The notes under the pieces: generated by a model
Databases searched by the model: none
Told to the model about the DNA's origin: nothing
Seen by the model: only the letters and a program-made list of their open reading frames with translations
Assembly (NCBI GenBank): GCA_009741485.1
Contig: CM019216.1
Location: 51,595,943 to 51,659,942 of the forward strand
Reading direction: 5' to 3'
DNA: 64,000 bases
DNA from: Malurus cyaneus samueli
Taxonomy: Eukaryota; Chordata; Aves; Passeriformes; Maluridae
Shown: piece by piece, positions 39,301 through 51,300 of the stretch
How positions within the stretch are numbered: the first letter of the stretch is position 1
Layout of the letters: every line of letters begins with the position of its first letter
Program-made: the position numbers and the translations under genes

Positions 39301-41616
39301 TCCCAGGACTGATTATTTAACAAATGACTAGATGTGTTATAGTCAAATTAAGCATTTCCAAGTTCTTACACAGCACATTTTTATTTCCTTTATATCAAGA
39401 ACTTTACAAGTTTCCCTGTCCTAATCCTGTTAACATGAGTATGCACGCTGAAAGCTGATGGGAATTGCTGCCCTACACAGATACAAGTGTTGCACATGTG
39501 AATGAGATCAGTTATAGAACTATTATGTTACCTGTCATCTCTAAAGTGCAGTTGTGTGTGTTTGCTGAAAGGAAGTTGACACCCATCCCCATGGCCCATG
39601 CCGAGTGAAATTGGACTGCTGACAACAGTGGGAGGGTGTTCACCCAAGCAGTTGGGAACAGAATGGTGTCAACCTGAAGTCTGCTTGCCAAGACCACGGC
39701 TGGGTCGTGGTAGAGTATGTCTGCACAAGTGAAAATGCCAAAAGAGCCAAAGGATGTATTGAAGGTCACGAATCCTGGATCCTTGGGGTAATTAAACTGT
39801 TTCTCTGTCACAAAAAGGTTGTACTGCTCATGAAAAAGAAAAAAAGAATGGAGAAAATAGAATATTAGAAAATAAATCAAACCATTCAAGTTAAATGAAC
39901 ACTGAATCATTCACATGAATACAAGTAATAGAGAATATGTTTTGTGAATGTGCTATACGTTAATTTCAAATAGGAGAACTCACACCACACCGATAAAAGA
40001 CAGCCACAAATAGTTGGAGCTTCTGATATACACCAGTAAAGGGGGATTTGTATTTATTTAGGAAGAGTTTATTTAGAATGTTAAGGTTTAAATATCTTAT
40101 GCGTCACTTTCTATTGAGATGTAGTAAAAACAGAGGGTTTATTAAGCTTTACTTCTCCTTTAATTACTTGCATTTAAATTCACAATAGTGGCAGTGGCTT
40201 CCACCTGCCCTCTGACACTTGGTCTGTTATGACTGTGTAGAAATACATTTAAGCAGCTTCAGTTTCACATCTTTAATCCTCTGAGAATCATGCACTTACT
40301 GAACATGGTAAAATTCTCTCACCTTGTGATAACGAGCCACCAGTTTCCCTTCTGAGTCAAAGACTACGTTGGTATTGTACTGATAGCGGCCATCACTTGG
40401 GCACTTCGGATCACTGGAATTACATGCTTTCTTGTCTCCCATATTTGCAACCACATAGATGGAGTTATTCCTTGCCAGACAGCTCAGTCTTTCAAGCACG
40501 GGTGAGGGAGCAAATCTAATCAGCAGGGAAGAAAGAAAAAAGTAAAACATCAAAACCATTCAGTCAAAAAAATTCCAGTTAAGACTACAGCTGGCATGTG
40601 GCACAGCACTGAAGTTACACCCAAACATGAGCTTATCTCAGCCACTCTGCTCCAGCTCTCCATGTGGCTGATGTACTGAGGCAGCTTAGGATTTGCTTCT
40701 TCTATGGTGTGTTTTGTCACCTGTCTACTGCAGCTTCAAAAAGTGGTGGCAATTAGTGAAGGAAAATAACAGAATAAAAAGGCTACCATATCACGATTCA
40801 AAAATGCAAGTTTTAAATTGTGCAGTATATTCTTTCAGCAGTAGCTGCTATTTTATCCACAAATATTCCTAATAATTCTGTATCTTAAACATTTTCTACA
40901 ACATGCATAGAATACCTTACTGAAATGTAGATTATGTGCATTTGTTTTTCTGTTAAGTACATCTCAACCTTCCTGGTATACTAACTGAAATAAAAAGAAT
41001 TACAGTGAGAAAAAATGGCAGAGAAAAGTTATGAAGGAAGTTGTCTGAAACTATTTATGGCAACTACATGATGCCTTAACCTGGCTTCATTTCACAGAAC
41101 TTGTTCCAAGACATTTAAAACTATCAAGAACCACTCCTAGCTGTCCTTCCCTTCAGACTGCTCCCCCATGTGTAACAGGGATGATACCTTCCAGGATCAG
41201 CACAAGGAATCCAGTCCACCTGTGGGTCTGGGATATCCTCAAGGTAAGGGTATATTGTTTCCCTTGTGAAGGCCCATCCGTAAATGCCATCTTCTGGAGT
41301 CACAATGATATGGGCACCCTGGTACCAACATACAAACACCATTAAGACAATAACAAATGGTCACTGTTTACTCAAACAAATGTCTCTAACAAGATCATAA
41401 TACCTGTCTGGCTGCTTCCTTGATGGCCACTTCCAAAATTGCAATATTTTTCTCCATCAGCATCAAGGCCTCCTCAGGAGATACTGGCACTTCAGTGTCC
41501 TCTGACAAGATGACGTTGTGCTCATACACAGCTGCAACATAGGTGTCCAGGGCACAGGCCCCCAGAGCAGACAGCACCAAAAGCACAGCAGAGGCACCAA
41601 CTTTAGGAAGCCCCAT
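36305..41616 (-). pseudogene. VNN: Vanin C: seven exons present, one-base frameshift in exon 5
   Basis: This is a vanin gene with exons 41616-41404, 41318-41188, 40515-40323, 39823-39532, 38497-38125, 36973-36803 and 36424-36305. Six exons fit the lengths of VNN-A exactly. Exon 5 is 373 nt instead of 374. After residues YASQIKQLP the frame hits TAA at 38328-38330, and one frame over it continues correctly (INKHSFNGVVYHDLFSFVEL). A predicted product would be about 332 aa: signal peptide and nitrilase domain with Glu80, Lys179 and Cys212, but most of the base domain lost. Splice sites and the rest of the reading frame are intact, so the break is recent, or it is a sequence error. The start at 41616 is preferred over the in-frame Met at 41661 because it puts the signal peptide first and matches the orphan exon. 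Exons 1-5 are well diverged from A and B, while exon 6 is nearly the same. Confidence 0.9.
37406..37800 (-). mobile_element. CR1 LINE 3' fragment in intron 5 of VNN-C
   Basis: This is a minus-strand CR1 3' end. On the plus strand it begins AGAATCATAAGATCATTTAG, then AAGATCATTAAGTCCAACCATC, and later GGACAGCCTGTTCCCATGCT, ACAACCTGAGGCCA and AAGGTCTCCCCTCAG. It is in the same direction as the host gene and has no intact frame. Confidence 0.92.
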
Positions 41617-41995
41617 GTCTGGAGCCTGGAAGTCATCCAGGAGGAGGCTGCAGGCAGGCAAAGGCTGGGGGCTTTAAAAAGAGGAAAGCAGGTCTTGCAC
41701 AAACCTGGTAATTCCCCAGGGTGGCAGAAAGCTGACACCCAGAGATAAAATCATCCTGCTTGGAAAGTCTCACAGTATCACAGGGAAGAGAGCAGCTAGC
41801 ATTGAGCAATTCTGCCTTAAACAGGGAAGAATCCGAAGTGCTGCAGCCAAAGGAATGCATCACCTGCCAGACCTGCAAATGAGCCAGGCGTGGCATTGCT
41901 TTAGCAACACAGCTCAAGGCAAGCCTGGGTTACAGCAGGAAAACAAGTTTGGAAAATTTCAGCAGAGACCAGCACTGCCCAAACCTAAGGGCACA
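41617..41995 (-). promoter_or_regulatory. Upstream region of VNN-C, conserved in the orphan copy
   Basis: The region directly 5' of the VNN-C ATG contains a TATA-like TTTTTAAAG at about 41670-41680, which would place transcription start roughly 30 bases before the ATG. Its match to 21156-21550 shows the two are duplicates. A degenerate kB-like site lies at 41707-41716. The end of SLC18B1 is only 0.4 kb further up. Confidence 0.5.
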
Positions 41996-42352
41996 GCCCT
42001 GCCTGCTGGAAGCAGATGATCCTAAGCTCAGTGCTGCCACATGGGCTCCTGGTCAGGGCTGCTCTGGTCCAGCAGACTGTAGTTTGGCTATACCTGGCAC
42101 AGTCTCTGCTCCTCACAGCTTCAACAGCTGTGTCTGTAGTGGCAAGTGGGTATTTAGACCTGCCACTGCATGAGACAAGCCCAGCACTAGCCAGGGTGTG
42201 GCTTAGCTTCCCACAGAAGATCCCATTGCTCTGTTAGAGGGGTTGGCTAAGCCTGTTTTGTTTCTACCTGCAGTCTAGTAAAGTTCACATGTTGCAGGAC
42301 AGGTCATTAATTTCAATGACATTTGTGCTCTTTCTGGTAATCCTGACCCCTC

Positions 42353-45300
42353 TCAAGTCCTCACAGTACACATCAGGTAAGTGAACAAGTCATTGCTCAA
42401 AATGAGATAATTAAAATTAAGTCTCATGTCTACAGATCTGTATCTTGTGCACCTTGCATTCAGCTCTAGTCCTCTCAGCTCCTTCTCACCTGGCTCATCA
42501 TCAGCACTGCCATGGTCAGCATTTCCTAATAAGCTGAAGTGTACATTCCTGATTTTTGTAAAGAGTGATACCTGATACAAAAAAGAAAGGGCACTGTTAA
42601 CAAGATATTCCATGGGGAAGCCAGTCCTTTGGTACCCTGGTTTCACAGCTCAGCTGGCTACAAGAGCAGTTGCTCTTGCTAGTGCAAAAGAGCTCTGGTA
42701 GAGAAAGAAGTATCTCTTATGCAATATCCAGTAGCTATTCAAAAGAGAAACTGATCGGAAAAGACAGATCCCTTTTCTTATTTATGGGAAAAAGGGTACA
42801 ACAGAGAACCCCAGTTATGGGCTCAAGGACAAATTAAAAGACCTTTGTCACAACCAAGGTCAGGAAGTCAGGCATGTCCAGGCATTGTCTCAGTTCCTCT
42901 TGAGTTTCTTTAGCAGAGCATCTGGAAGAGGTGAGGAAAAGTATTCTTTTCCCATAGCAGTCCTAGACTCGTGATAGATTTGCTGTTGCAGAAGCAATTA
43001 GTACAAACATCCCAGCTAGCATTTATTAGCAAGATAAATCTCACAATCAGTGAGCTGAGTCTTCATACATAATACAAACATATATTTATCTGTGCGTGTA
43101 TGTATACCAATGTATACACAAGATTCCAAGTCTCCTCCAGGACTGAAGATCAGTTGGTTCTGTGTAGACATTGCAACTTTTCATTACTTTTGCCTCTTAT
43201 TTTCAGGCACTCTCAAGATACCAAATACTGGTAGACAAGAAGTATTTTATACTCTTGTTGTCTAAGAAGATTTACAAAACATAGGAAAAAAGTTGCTTTA
43301 TTGAAAACAATATTGTGATTAGTCCTTTATAATTTCAAACTCTGTTTCAAGATTCTATGTTATCAAAGTATTACAAGATAATGAACTTCCTTTTAAAAAG
43401 TCATAGCAAAATAGTAGCTTTACCCAAGAATAATGCACAGCACACACAAGTATAGAAACCAGACATTTGAAAACACATCTTTTCACATACAGTGGTGCAC
43501 TGTACATGGAGCACAATTAAACAGGCTGACAGCTGAGGGTTACTCATCACTTATGAAAACTTCCAAAAGAAAGGCAGTCAGTGTTTAGTGTTTCAAAACA
43601 GTAATGCCTCTACAACAAAACCACAACTGGCTTTTCACTGAGGGATCATGTCCCAGCTCCAGAATAATGAAGCACTGTTTAGTCCATCACCTCAATACTA
43701 GGTTAAACCACAGTAGCAAACGGAGAATTGGAAATATGTCTGGCTATGTTTCATTGCCAATTAGATGAGTCCTTTCTTCATTATCCCCAGGAGGATTTTG
43801 CAGGCTGGAACTGGAACTGTTTGCATAAGGAAAAGAACAGGAGAGAAGACACAGGTTTGATATTCTCTAAATACTTCTATGGGATACCAACATTACAAGG
43901 AAAAAAGGCACATTACATGCAAAGAGCTACATGGATTATGAATTTGGTTCCCTACTACTGCACAGAACTATGTAGGATACTGAACACTACCGGTCCCAGG
44001 GCAGACCCCTGAGGGACACCACTCATCACTGGATTGTAGCTGGACATTGAACCATTGACCACTGCTCTCTGCATGTGAGCACCCAACGAATCCCAGCTCA
44101 CAGACACCCTGCTGGAGGAACCATCAGTAGGGCTTGCTCATTAATGCCACAGTCCCGCTGCTTGTATAGAACAGGCACTGCCTGGTTTGGTTGTCCATTT
44201 AGGTCAGTAGAGATTTAGGAAATCATACGGACAAATTATTTAAGCAATATTTTTTTTGCTCATCTTTGCTTATCATTCATTATTAGGTTGGTAATGAGAA
44301 AAAAATGCAAGCGCAGATTTCAAAGTATATGATTATTTATATGATTTTATATGATTACAAGTAAAACAAAGAATAAATATATCAGCATACCTTCTCCTTG
44401 TTGCCTCAATGGTAAAAAATATTCCAGTTGAAAGACCCTTTGAGGAAACAACCAGTTACAACTGTAGTAATTATAACAACCTTAAGCAGTAGCTCATAAC
44501 TGCAATAGATATTTAAAAAAAAGTGTAGTTACTTACACTTATCAGTGGCCATCCTCCTTGGATGGCTGCAGCCCATTCAAAACCCAGCTTTTCATATAGA
44601 AATCCTCCCAGAATTGGACCTACAAATGACCTGCATCAAATCAAAATCAAGTATTGGCATATCAAACAAAAAGGGTAATATATCATATTCTCAGAGAATT
44701 GTTTTGTTTGGTTTTGCGGCCTCTTTTATAGACTTTCACCTTTAACAACAAAGAGATTTTCTTCCACAGACCTAACTTTCCTAAAATCGACAATAAGTAT
44801 GAATTTATTCTTTGCCAAAGTCCCAGTAAATAAATCTGGAAACAGGGTCCACATCAGAAAGCTGAAAGCAGTCTCTTTCGGTAGAGTGACCCCATTAAGG
44901 ACGATACTCTAAGAAAAACATCTACACTGACCAATTCTATCATAAGAGAAATTCAGAGTCTCATCCCTCAAAACACAAAGTCTCCAAACTTCAAGACAAA
45001 GGACTGATGAATATAAGCAGGTGGGGAGGCACATTTTGACAAACACAGTCACTGCAAGGTTGAGCTGTGTGTAACTGCCCTGCACCTTTATGCCTGTGTA
45101 AAAATGCAGCTGTTGTCTCCTTATGAAAGGTCTTACATGATCTGGTTTCACACAACAGAAAGGGACAAAACAGTGTAAAACTAGAGAGACTTCCTGGAAG
45201 AAAGTTACATTATAAAACCAGGTTTGATAGCAGCATAAACCTGGGGTTTGCTAACTTTGCACTACCTTATGTCTGTACTGAACCCTATACCAAGTAAACA

Positions 45301-48300
45301 GGACAGCTAGACAGCTGGAGCTTGGATAAAAGAAAAGGTACAAATTTGTGCCACTGAAACATATGTGCAGCCACAGAGGACTAGAAGGACAGATAAAAAT
45401 ATTCTGTAAGTGGCTGTCAATAGGGGCACTGTCACTTCCCACTGAGTGACAACTCTGAAGGGTCACTCAGCCAGCAGCACCTTTCACTTATTTCTGTGAT
45501 GATGACCCTGAGTAATAAACAGACACATGCTACTAAGCCATGCAAACCTTAGACCTTAAATAATTGCTGTGGCTGAAAAAGAAGAGAAGGTTCTACCCTA
45601 AGCTATCCCAGACAATAAGAGGAAGTGTGGAAAATGGAAAAAGGAAAACAGAATTAGTCTGGAGTAGCTCACTCCATGTGGGTGGACTCGGCTTTGTAAA
45701 AAACTAAGGTCCACATCTCTCTGTATTGAGCTTTAGATATTTTAATGACAAGAAAAAGGACTACACAGAAGTGCAAGCAAACATCCACCTAATCACTGCA
45801 GTTTTTTTGATATGCGGGACAATATGTTTCAAGGAGGACAAGTCCAGAGCATTGTCAAAACCAGTTTTACCTTTTGTTGGGTAAAAAGCTTTGTTTTAAC
45901 GTGTCTACCAGACACCTGTCAAGCAAGAAACTTTTGAATTCAAGGTCAACACAGTGACTGCAATGCAAGACTTCTGGTTGCAGTGCAGCCAGATTTCTAT
46001 GTGGCAAGAGTGTGGAACAGCTGAACTCTCCTAGCTTACAAAATAGGATGCACTTACCCAAGGGACCACATGGCATTGAAGAGTCCAGACACCAGTCCCA
46101 GCAGACTCAGACCTTCTTCAAATCCATTCTCACTGTAGAATGACAGATCAGTTAGAAGAATACAACAGATACTCTGCCACTGTCTCCTTATAGACTTTTT
46201 CCCCTCCTTTTAATTTGCACATCACATAAATAGTTAAAAAGCTTAAGTGTACAGCACCAAGTTTACCAAGTACTTTCCTCTCTGCTGACTCTCTGGAGGA
46301 TTGCAGTGCTACTCCTCATCTCCGATTTCTCCCAAGTAAGATCACACCACATGTCATATGGCAAGTGTGAAAACGTGACAGGTGGCTTTTGAGGAGGAAA
46401 GACCTTGTTCCAAAAGGAACATACCAATAAAAGTAAATCAAGACCCTTCTAGATCACTATTGAGGTACGTATTCACAAAGTTATACTGGGAGGATAATGA
46501 TTGGGGTGCTCAGCCAGAAAGAAATTAAGACAATAGAGTAGCGGAAGCATTTAAGTGTTACTTTCTGCCTTGTCTCAAAAAATGGCCAAAAAATCACATT
46601 TCATATTTGCCCCTGAAAAACAGTGGCTGTTTGCTAAGTCAGTAACATGATAGAAGATCTGGACTGAGTTACTTACTATGCACATTGCAGAATCTCTGGA
46701 AACACTGGGATAGCACTCATGCCAAGGGAAAAGCCAATTAAAACCAGCACCAGCACAAACATCCACAGCTGACTGAAACAGAGGCAGTTACAAGAAGTTA
46801 GCTGCTGAAGACTCTTTCCAAGTAAGGACTCCATTTGACTGAAAGCTGTTATATCAGCTCTCCCTGACTGATCAACAAACTGTGTGTCTTGAAGCCAATG
46901 CTGAGACTTGAAAAATACAGTTCTATGCTTTAGAAAAAGACTTTGTAAAAGAATATGAAAATCCTCACTCAAATTGTATGTTTTTTTATCAACTGCAGTT
47001 CTTATTATGAGGTACATATAGGGAAGAGGCAGACAGATGAAGTTAACTCAGCAATGCCTATGTCCAAGCACTAGATCTGGTTTGTAGCAGAAGTGAAGGA
47101 TTTTGAAATTGAAATTTTTTTAGCGTAATATATTTGAAATAGACCTAACTAAAGAATTTTGAGGACTTTACCAGTTTCTGTTTCTCCCCAGCTCAAATGT
47201 GTCACTGCACCAGTTTCAAGTCTATGATCTTTAAAAATTGGCAACCTAGGAAGAGTTCTGTGCATTAACAAGACTATCATCACCTTTAACAGAGTATCTA
47301 ACTAGGACAAAATGATTGTACAGTTGTTTTGTAAATGTAGCAGTGTTTGCTGTGAATTAACTTGAGAAATATGGCATTACAGCATTCAGGTGCAACAGAC
47401 CTTGTCTTTATAGCTTTTTTTTCACTAGCAAAGTAATCTGTCACTTTCGTCAGTCAGCTACATACAAAGAGAAGTAAAATCAGTACTACTGCACAGCCAC
47501 GCAAATAAACCCCATAGTTTAAAAACACCGATGAAACAAAAATATTTGAAAAGTAAGACAAAATGAGAACTTTGCTCTGCTGAATTGGAAATGCCATAAA
47601 ATTGGGAGGGAAGGAAAATAAAAAGCAACATTCTTCCTACCGCACACATTAACATGAACACAGGGACAATAAAAAGCCAAGGAAAAGGATCTATTTTATG
47701 AAGATATAAAGTCTCCATTTTCAGATGCTTTCACTGCTTTACATTCATAGTCTCATGCTAGACATTATAAAACCACTGTGTTTCATGGTCAGAGGTGGAT
47801 ATTAAAAAAACCCAGTTTCATGGTCAGAGGTGCTAGTTATAGACTTATGGACTTACATGATTATGGTTGAAAACATCATATAAGGGGACAGGCTCAAGAA
47901 GAGGCAGTACCTTTCAATGTGCAGTACAGGAGCAGGTCCTAGCATGAAAAAGCACACTCCTGTAATTAAGTTTCCAGATATCAGCAGCCACTTCCTGATG
48001 TACTGTGTAAGAAAAGGAAAAAGTATGCAATTTTAAATTGAGAATTTGTCGTGCACATCAAGAAGCAATAAATTCATGTTTCCTCACTCCAGATGCAGTC
48101 ACTGGCAGCAGCGGCTTAATACAGAGATTTCAGGATACTGAGCAATGGTCCTTCTCTGTTAGCAAAGTATTTTAGGTCTTATTCTTCTTTAAAATAAGAA
48201 ACATGATGTAGCATTGCATGATGATCTTTAAGTTCCTTCCAAACCAGGCCATTCTATGATTCTATGCAATTCTCATGTACAAAGGGCATTACTAGTTTCT

Positions 48301-51300
48301 GTCAGGAAAAAAGTGTCAGAAAACTGTCATTGTCCTTCAGACATGGCATTGAAAGTGTAAGTTTCCTTGATCAATTAACAGTTGCTGTTAAACAGGCAGT
48401 TTTAGGTGTACCACTGTCAAACTGTCTTTCTATGATGCTGTTAAGAGCCAAAGGACCAGGCTAAAATATAGGCAGCCAATGTGCTGATCTAATTTGGATA
48501 TTACACTTTTTAAGAGATGAAGTCAATAGAGGTAACCAGAACATCTTTACTACTGTTCTCAAAAGCCAATACAATTAGATGTGGTTAAAAGCTTGGATAA
48601 CTGGGACATATTTTCCCACTCTCTGCTCCATATTGCCTGGAAAACGATTGTGCTTAGTCCACTAGAAAAGCTCAGCACACTTCAACTGCTTGTCTGATGT
48701 TCTCGACTGATGGGGACATTCTTAAATAACCCTGGGCCTTGCAAAAGAGACCTTCCATATGGAAGCGCATGGGTGCATGTGAAAGGTCTGGAAAGGCAGA
48801 TCCCTTAATGGAATCAAGCCTACATCCATTGCTTCCATATAGGATGTTTTTCTCCTTTAAGTAAATGCACAGAGTGCTTTGGACACCCTGCACACACAGC
48901 AGGGCAGGACTCACCGGCAGTTTGTCGCTTACAAGTCCAAGAAGGGGAGAAGACAGGGAATATGAGAGTGCCAAACCAAGGAACACCAAGCCCACATAAC
49001 CAGTTGGAAGTTTGAACTATGGAAAGGAAGACAAATAAAACAAAAAAACAAGGGAAAACACATATGCTACATTCACTCTTCAATCCAAGAATTATATTTT
49101 AAGTCAAAATACTGAAATGCATGATTTTAAGTATTTCACTGATAACATATAGAGGTTTCTCAAGTATTTGAAAGCATCAACACAGCTTCAGTTTCATTGC
49201 TTTCAGCAACAAAGTTTAAGCATGGAGTGGTGGAAACACCTACCACAACTGTACTCACATAAATCCTAACGTCAGGAGGAAATACTATGCTATGTCCCCT
49301 ACACCAGTATCCTGGATTCTAACATTACAATCTGATACACTTGAAACAGACACTTTAGACACTGCAATTTTGATGGATTTAGTCTTTACCTCTCCAATCT
49401 TTAGTTTTATTTGCATTAGAAAAGCCTAAGTATTGTATTCATCCCTTGTTAACCAGCACATCTTAAAAGTAAGTAGTGCTCTAAAACTCAACTCCAACCT
49501 TTTTAACCAAAGGGTTCCAAGAAATCAAGTTACTTGGAAATCATACAACTAACAGTCAACTAAAGCAGTGTTAATTGGACAAAGCTCAATTTTTATCAGG
49601 ATATTTAAATTTCATTTATAACAAGTTACTTACTATTTATTAAGTCTTCCTGCATGTTAGCAAGACTTACCTTCTTTAGGATAAACAGAGACATTGTGGG
49701 ATCCAAAAAACCCAAGCATGCACTCAGAGAAAATATAGTGAGACAGAGTACTAAGACTTTTGGCAGAAGAATGAGCTTCCAAAAAGATTCCTTGCTAGGA
49801 GTTGAATCTGTTTCAATAGAAAAAGGGGAGGGGGATTGCATTATTTTCAGAAGCTTATGATTGATCTCCTTGCTTTAGAAAAGAGCATTTTCCTGCTTCT
49901 AGTCCTCTTACTTCTGTTACACAACAAATTAAATTCAATATTATGCACTATACTGTTTTTATAGCAAAAAACAAAATTTGAAAGGTGAAAAAGAAAATGA
50001 CACAATTTAGACTTCAACACTGCAAATGTCCAACTTGAAAAGAACGAAAGCATGTACTACTCCAATTATGTGAAAAAAGCAGTTACTTCTATGCTAGCAC
50101 TTCTCCAGTGAAATTTTCACAAATATGTCTCAACTTGCACACATACATGAACAATTCATATCCAATCAAAGCAACATGCTTTGAGAGTAAGGCAAAAAGA
50201 TTTCTATTTATCCATTGAAATCTGTCTGATTTTTTAAGCAACTAATTGAACTCCTACATGTTACATTTGTACTCCAGGAAACTTCTTTCAGATGTCATGG
50301 TTACATGGCATTTCTAAGTCTGGCCCCCTTTCTCCTCTAATACTTGAAAGTGGTCTCAAAGTATATGTAGAACTGAAAGTTCAAGTATTAGCATCCACAA
50401 TTCAGAGCTAATACTTATTTAACATAGTTTCAAATTGGCAGGAATATCATAATAATTTCACAGCTTGGAGAGGCTGGGGGGAAAACCAGCAGTAGCAGCA
50501 CATGGTTAATCACTGTAAGTTTCTTCTAAAAGCAAATAAACTTGAAGTTATTCTCCAGTTTTCATATTAAGGGGTAAAAAAGATTTTTTAAAGAAGCATT
50601 TTAGAGTTACTAGGTTTTTTTCTCTAAAAAAGAATAAAAGAACTGTAACCTTGCAATTACAGTCTCGTGTGAGGACTTATCTTTAAGCTAGCTTTCTGTC
50701 CAAGCAGGACCATCTACAATTTAATGAATTTATATGACCTCCAGCACTTCATTAAACCCCTCATTTATTAGCATTTTTTTGATGTTAATCAAATCCTGCG
50801 TTTTTTGATGTTAAACCCCTCATTTATTAACATTTTTTGATGTTAATCAAATCCTGCGTTTTTTGATGTTAATCAGATCCCGCATTGTTCAGTACAAATA
50901 AATAATTTTTTTCTCCCTATAATTAGTTTTCCCCTCCACTCTTAACTCTTCAAACATGTTGAGCTCTCCTGTTTTAGGCAAAATCTATCTCCAGCTTTTT
51001 TTCGACTAGCTGCAATGACACACCTATATAAAGCAGACACAACTGGTCCTTCACAAGCCCTGAAGCTAAGAAGACAAAGAAAACAAAAATATTTCTCAGT
51101 TCACTTCCATACAGAGTTCCTAGTGTTTGCAGAAATGGGCATGAGGAGTTGCATGCATTCCAGGCCATCTGCCCTCATGAATTCAGGTTAGCATTAAAAC
51201 ATGCACCTGATCAAGATGACCAGTTAATTCAACTGGAGTTTTGCCCTCTGACTGGGATTAGACTCCAGAAGCTGACACCTTTTATTTCAAAGACACTTAA

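Noticed and set aside
41616..41661. Upstream Met at 41661 as the VNN-C start
   Set aside because: It would put 15 polar residues before the signal peptide; the Met at 41616 matches exon 1 lengths of A and B (213 nt) and the orphan copy.
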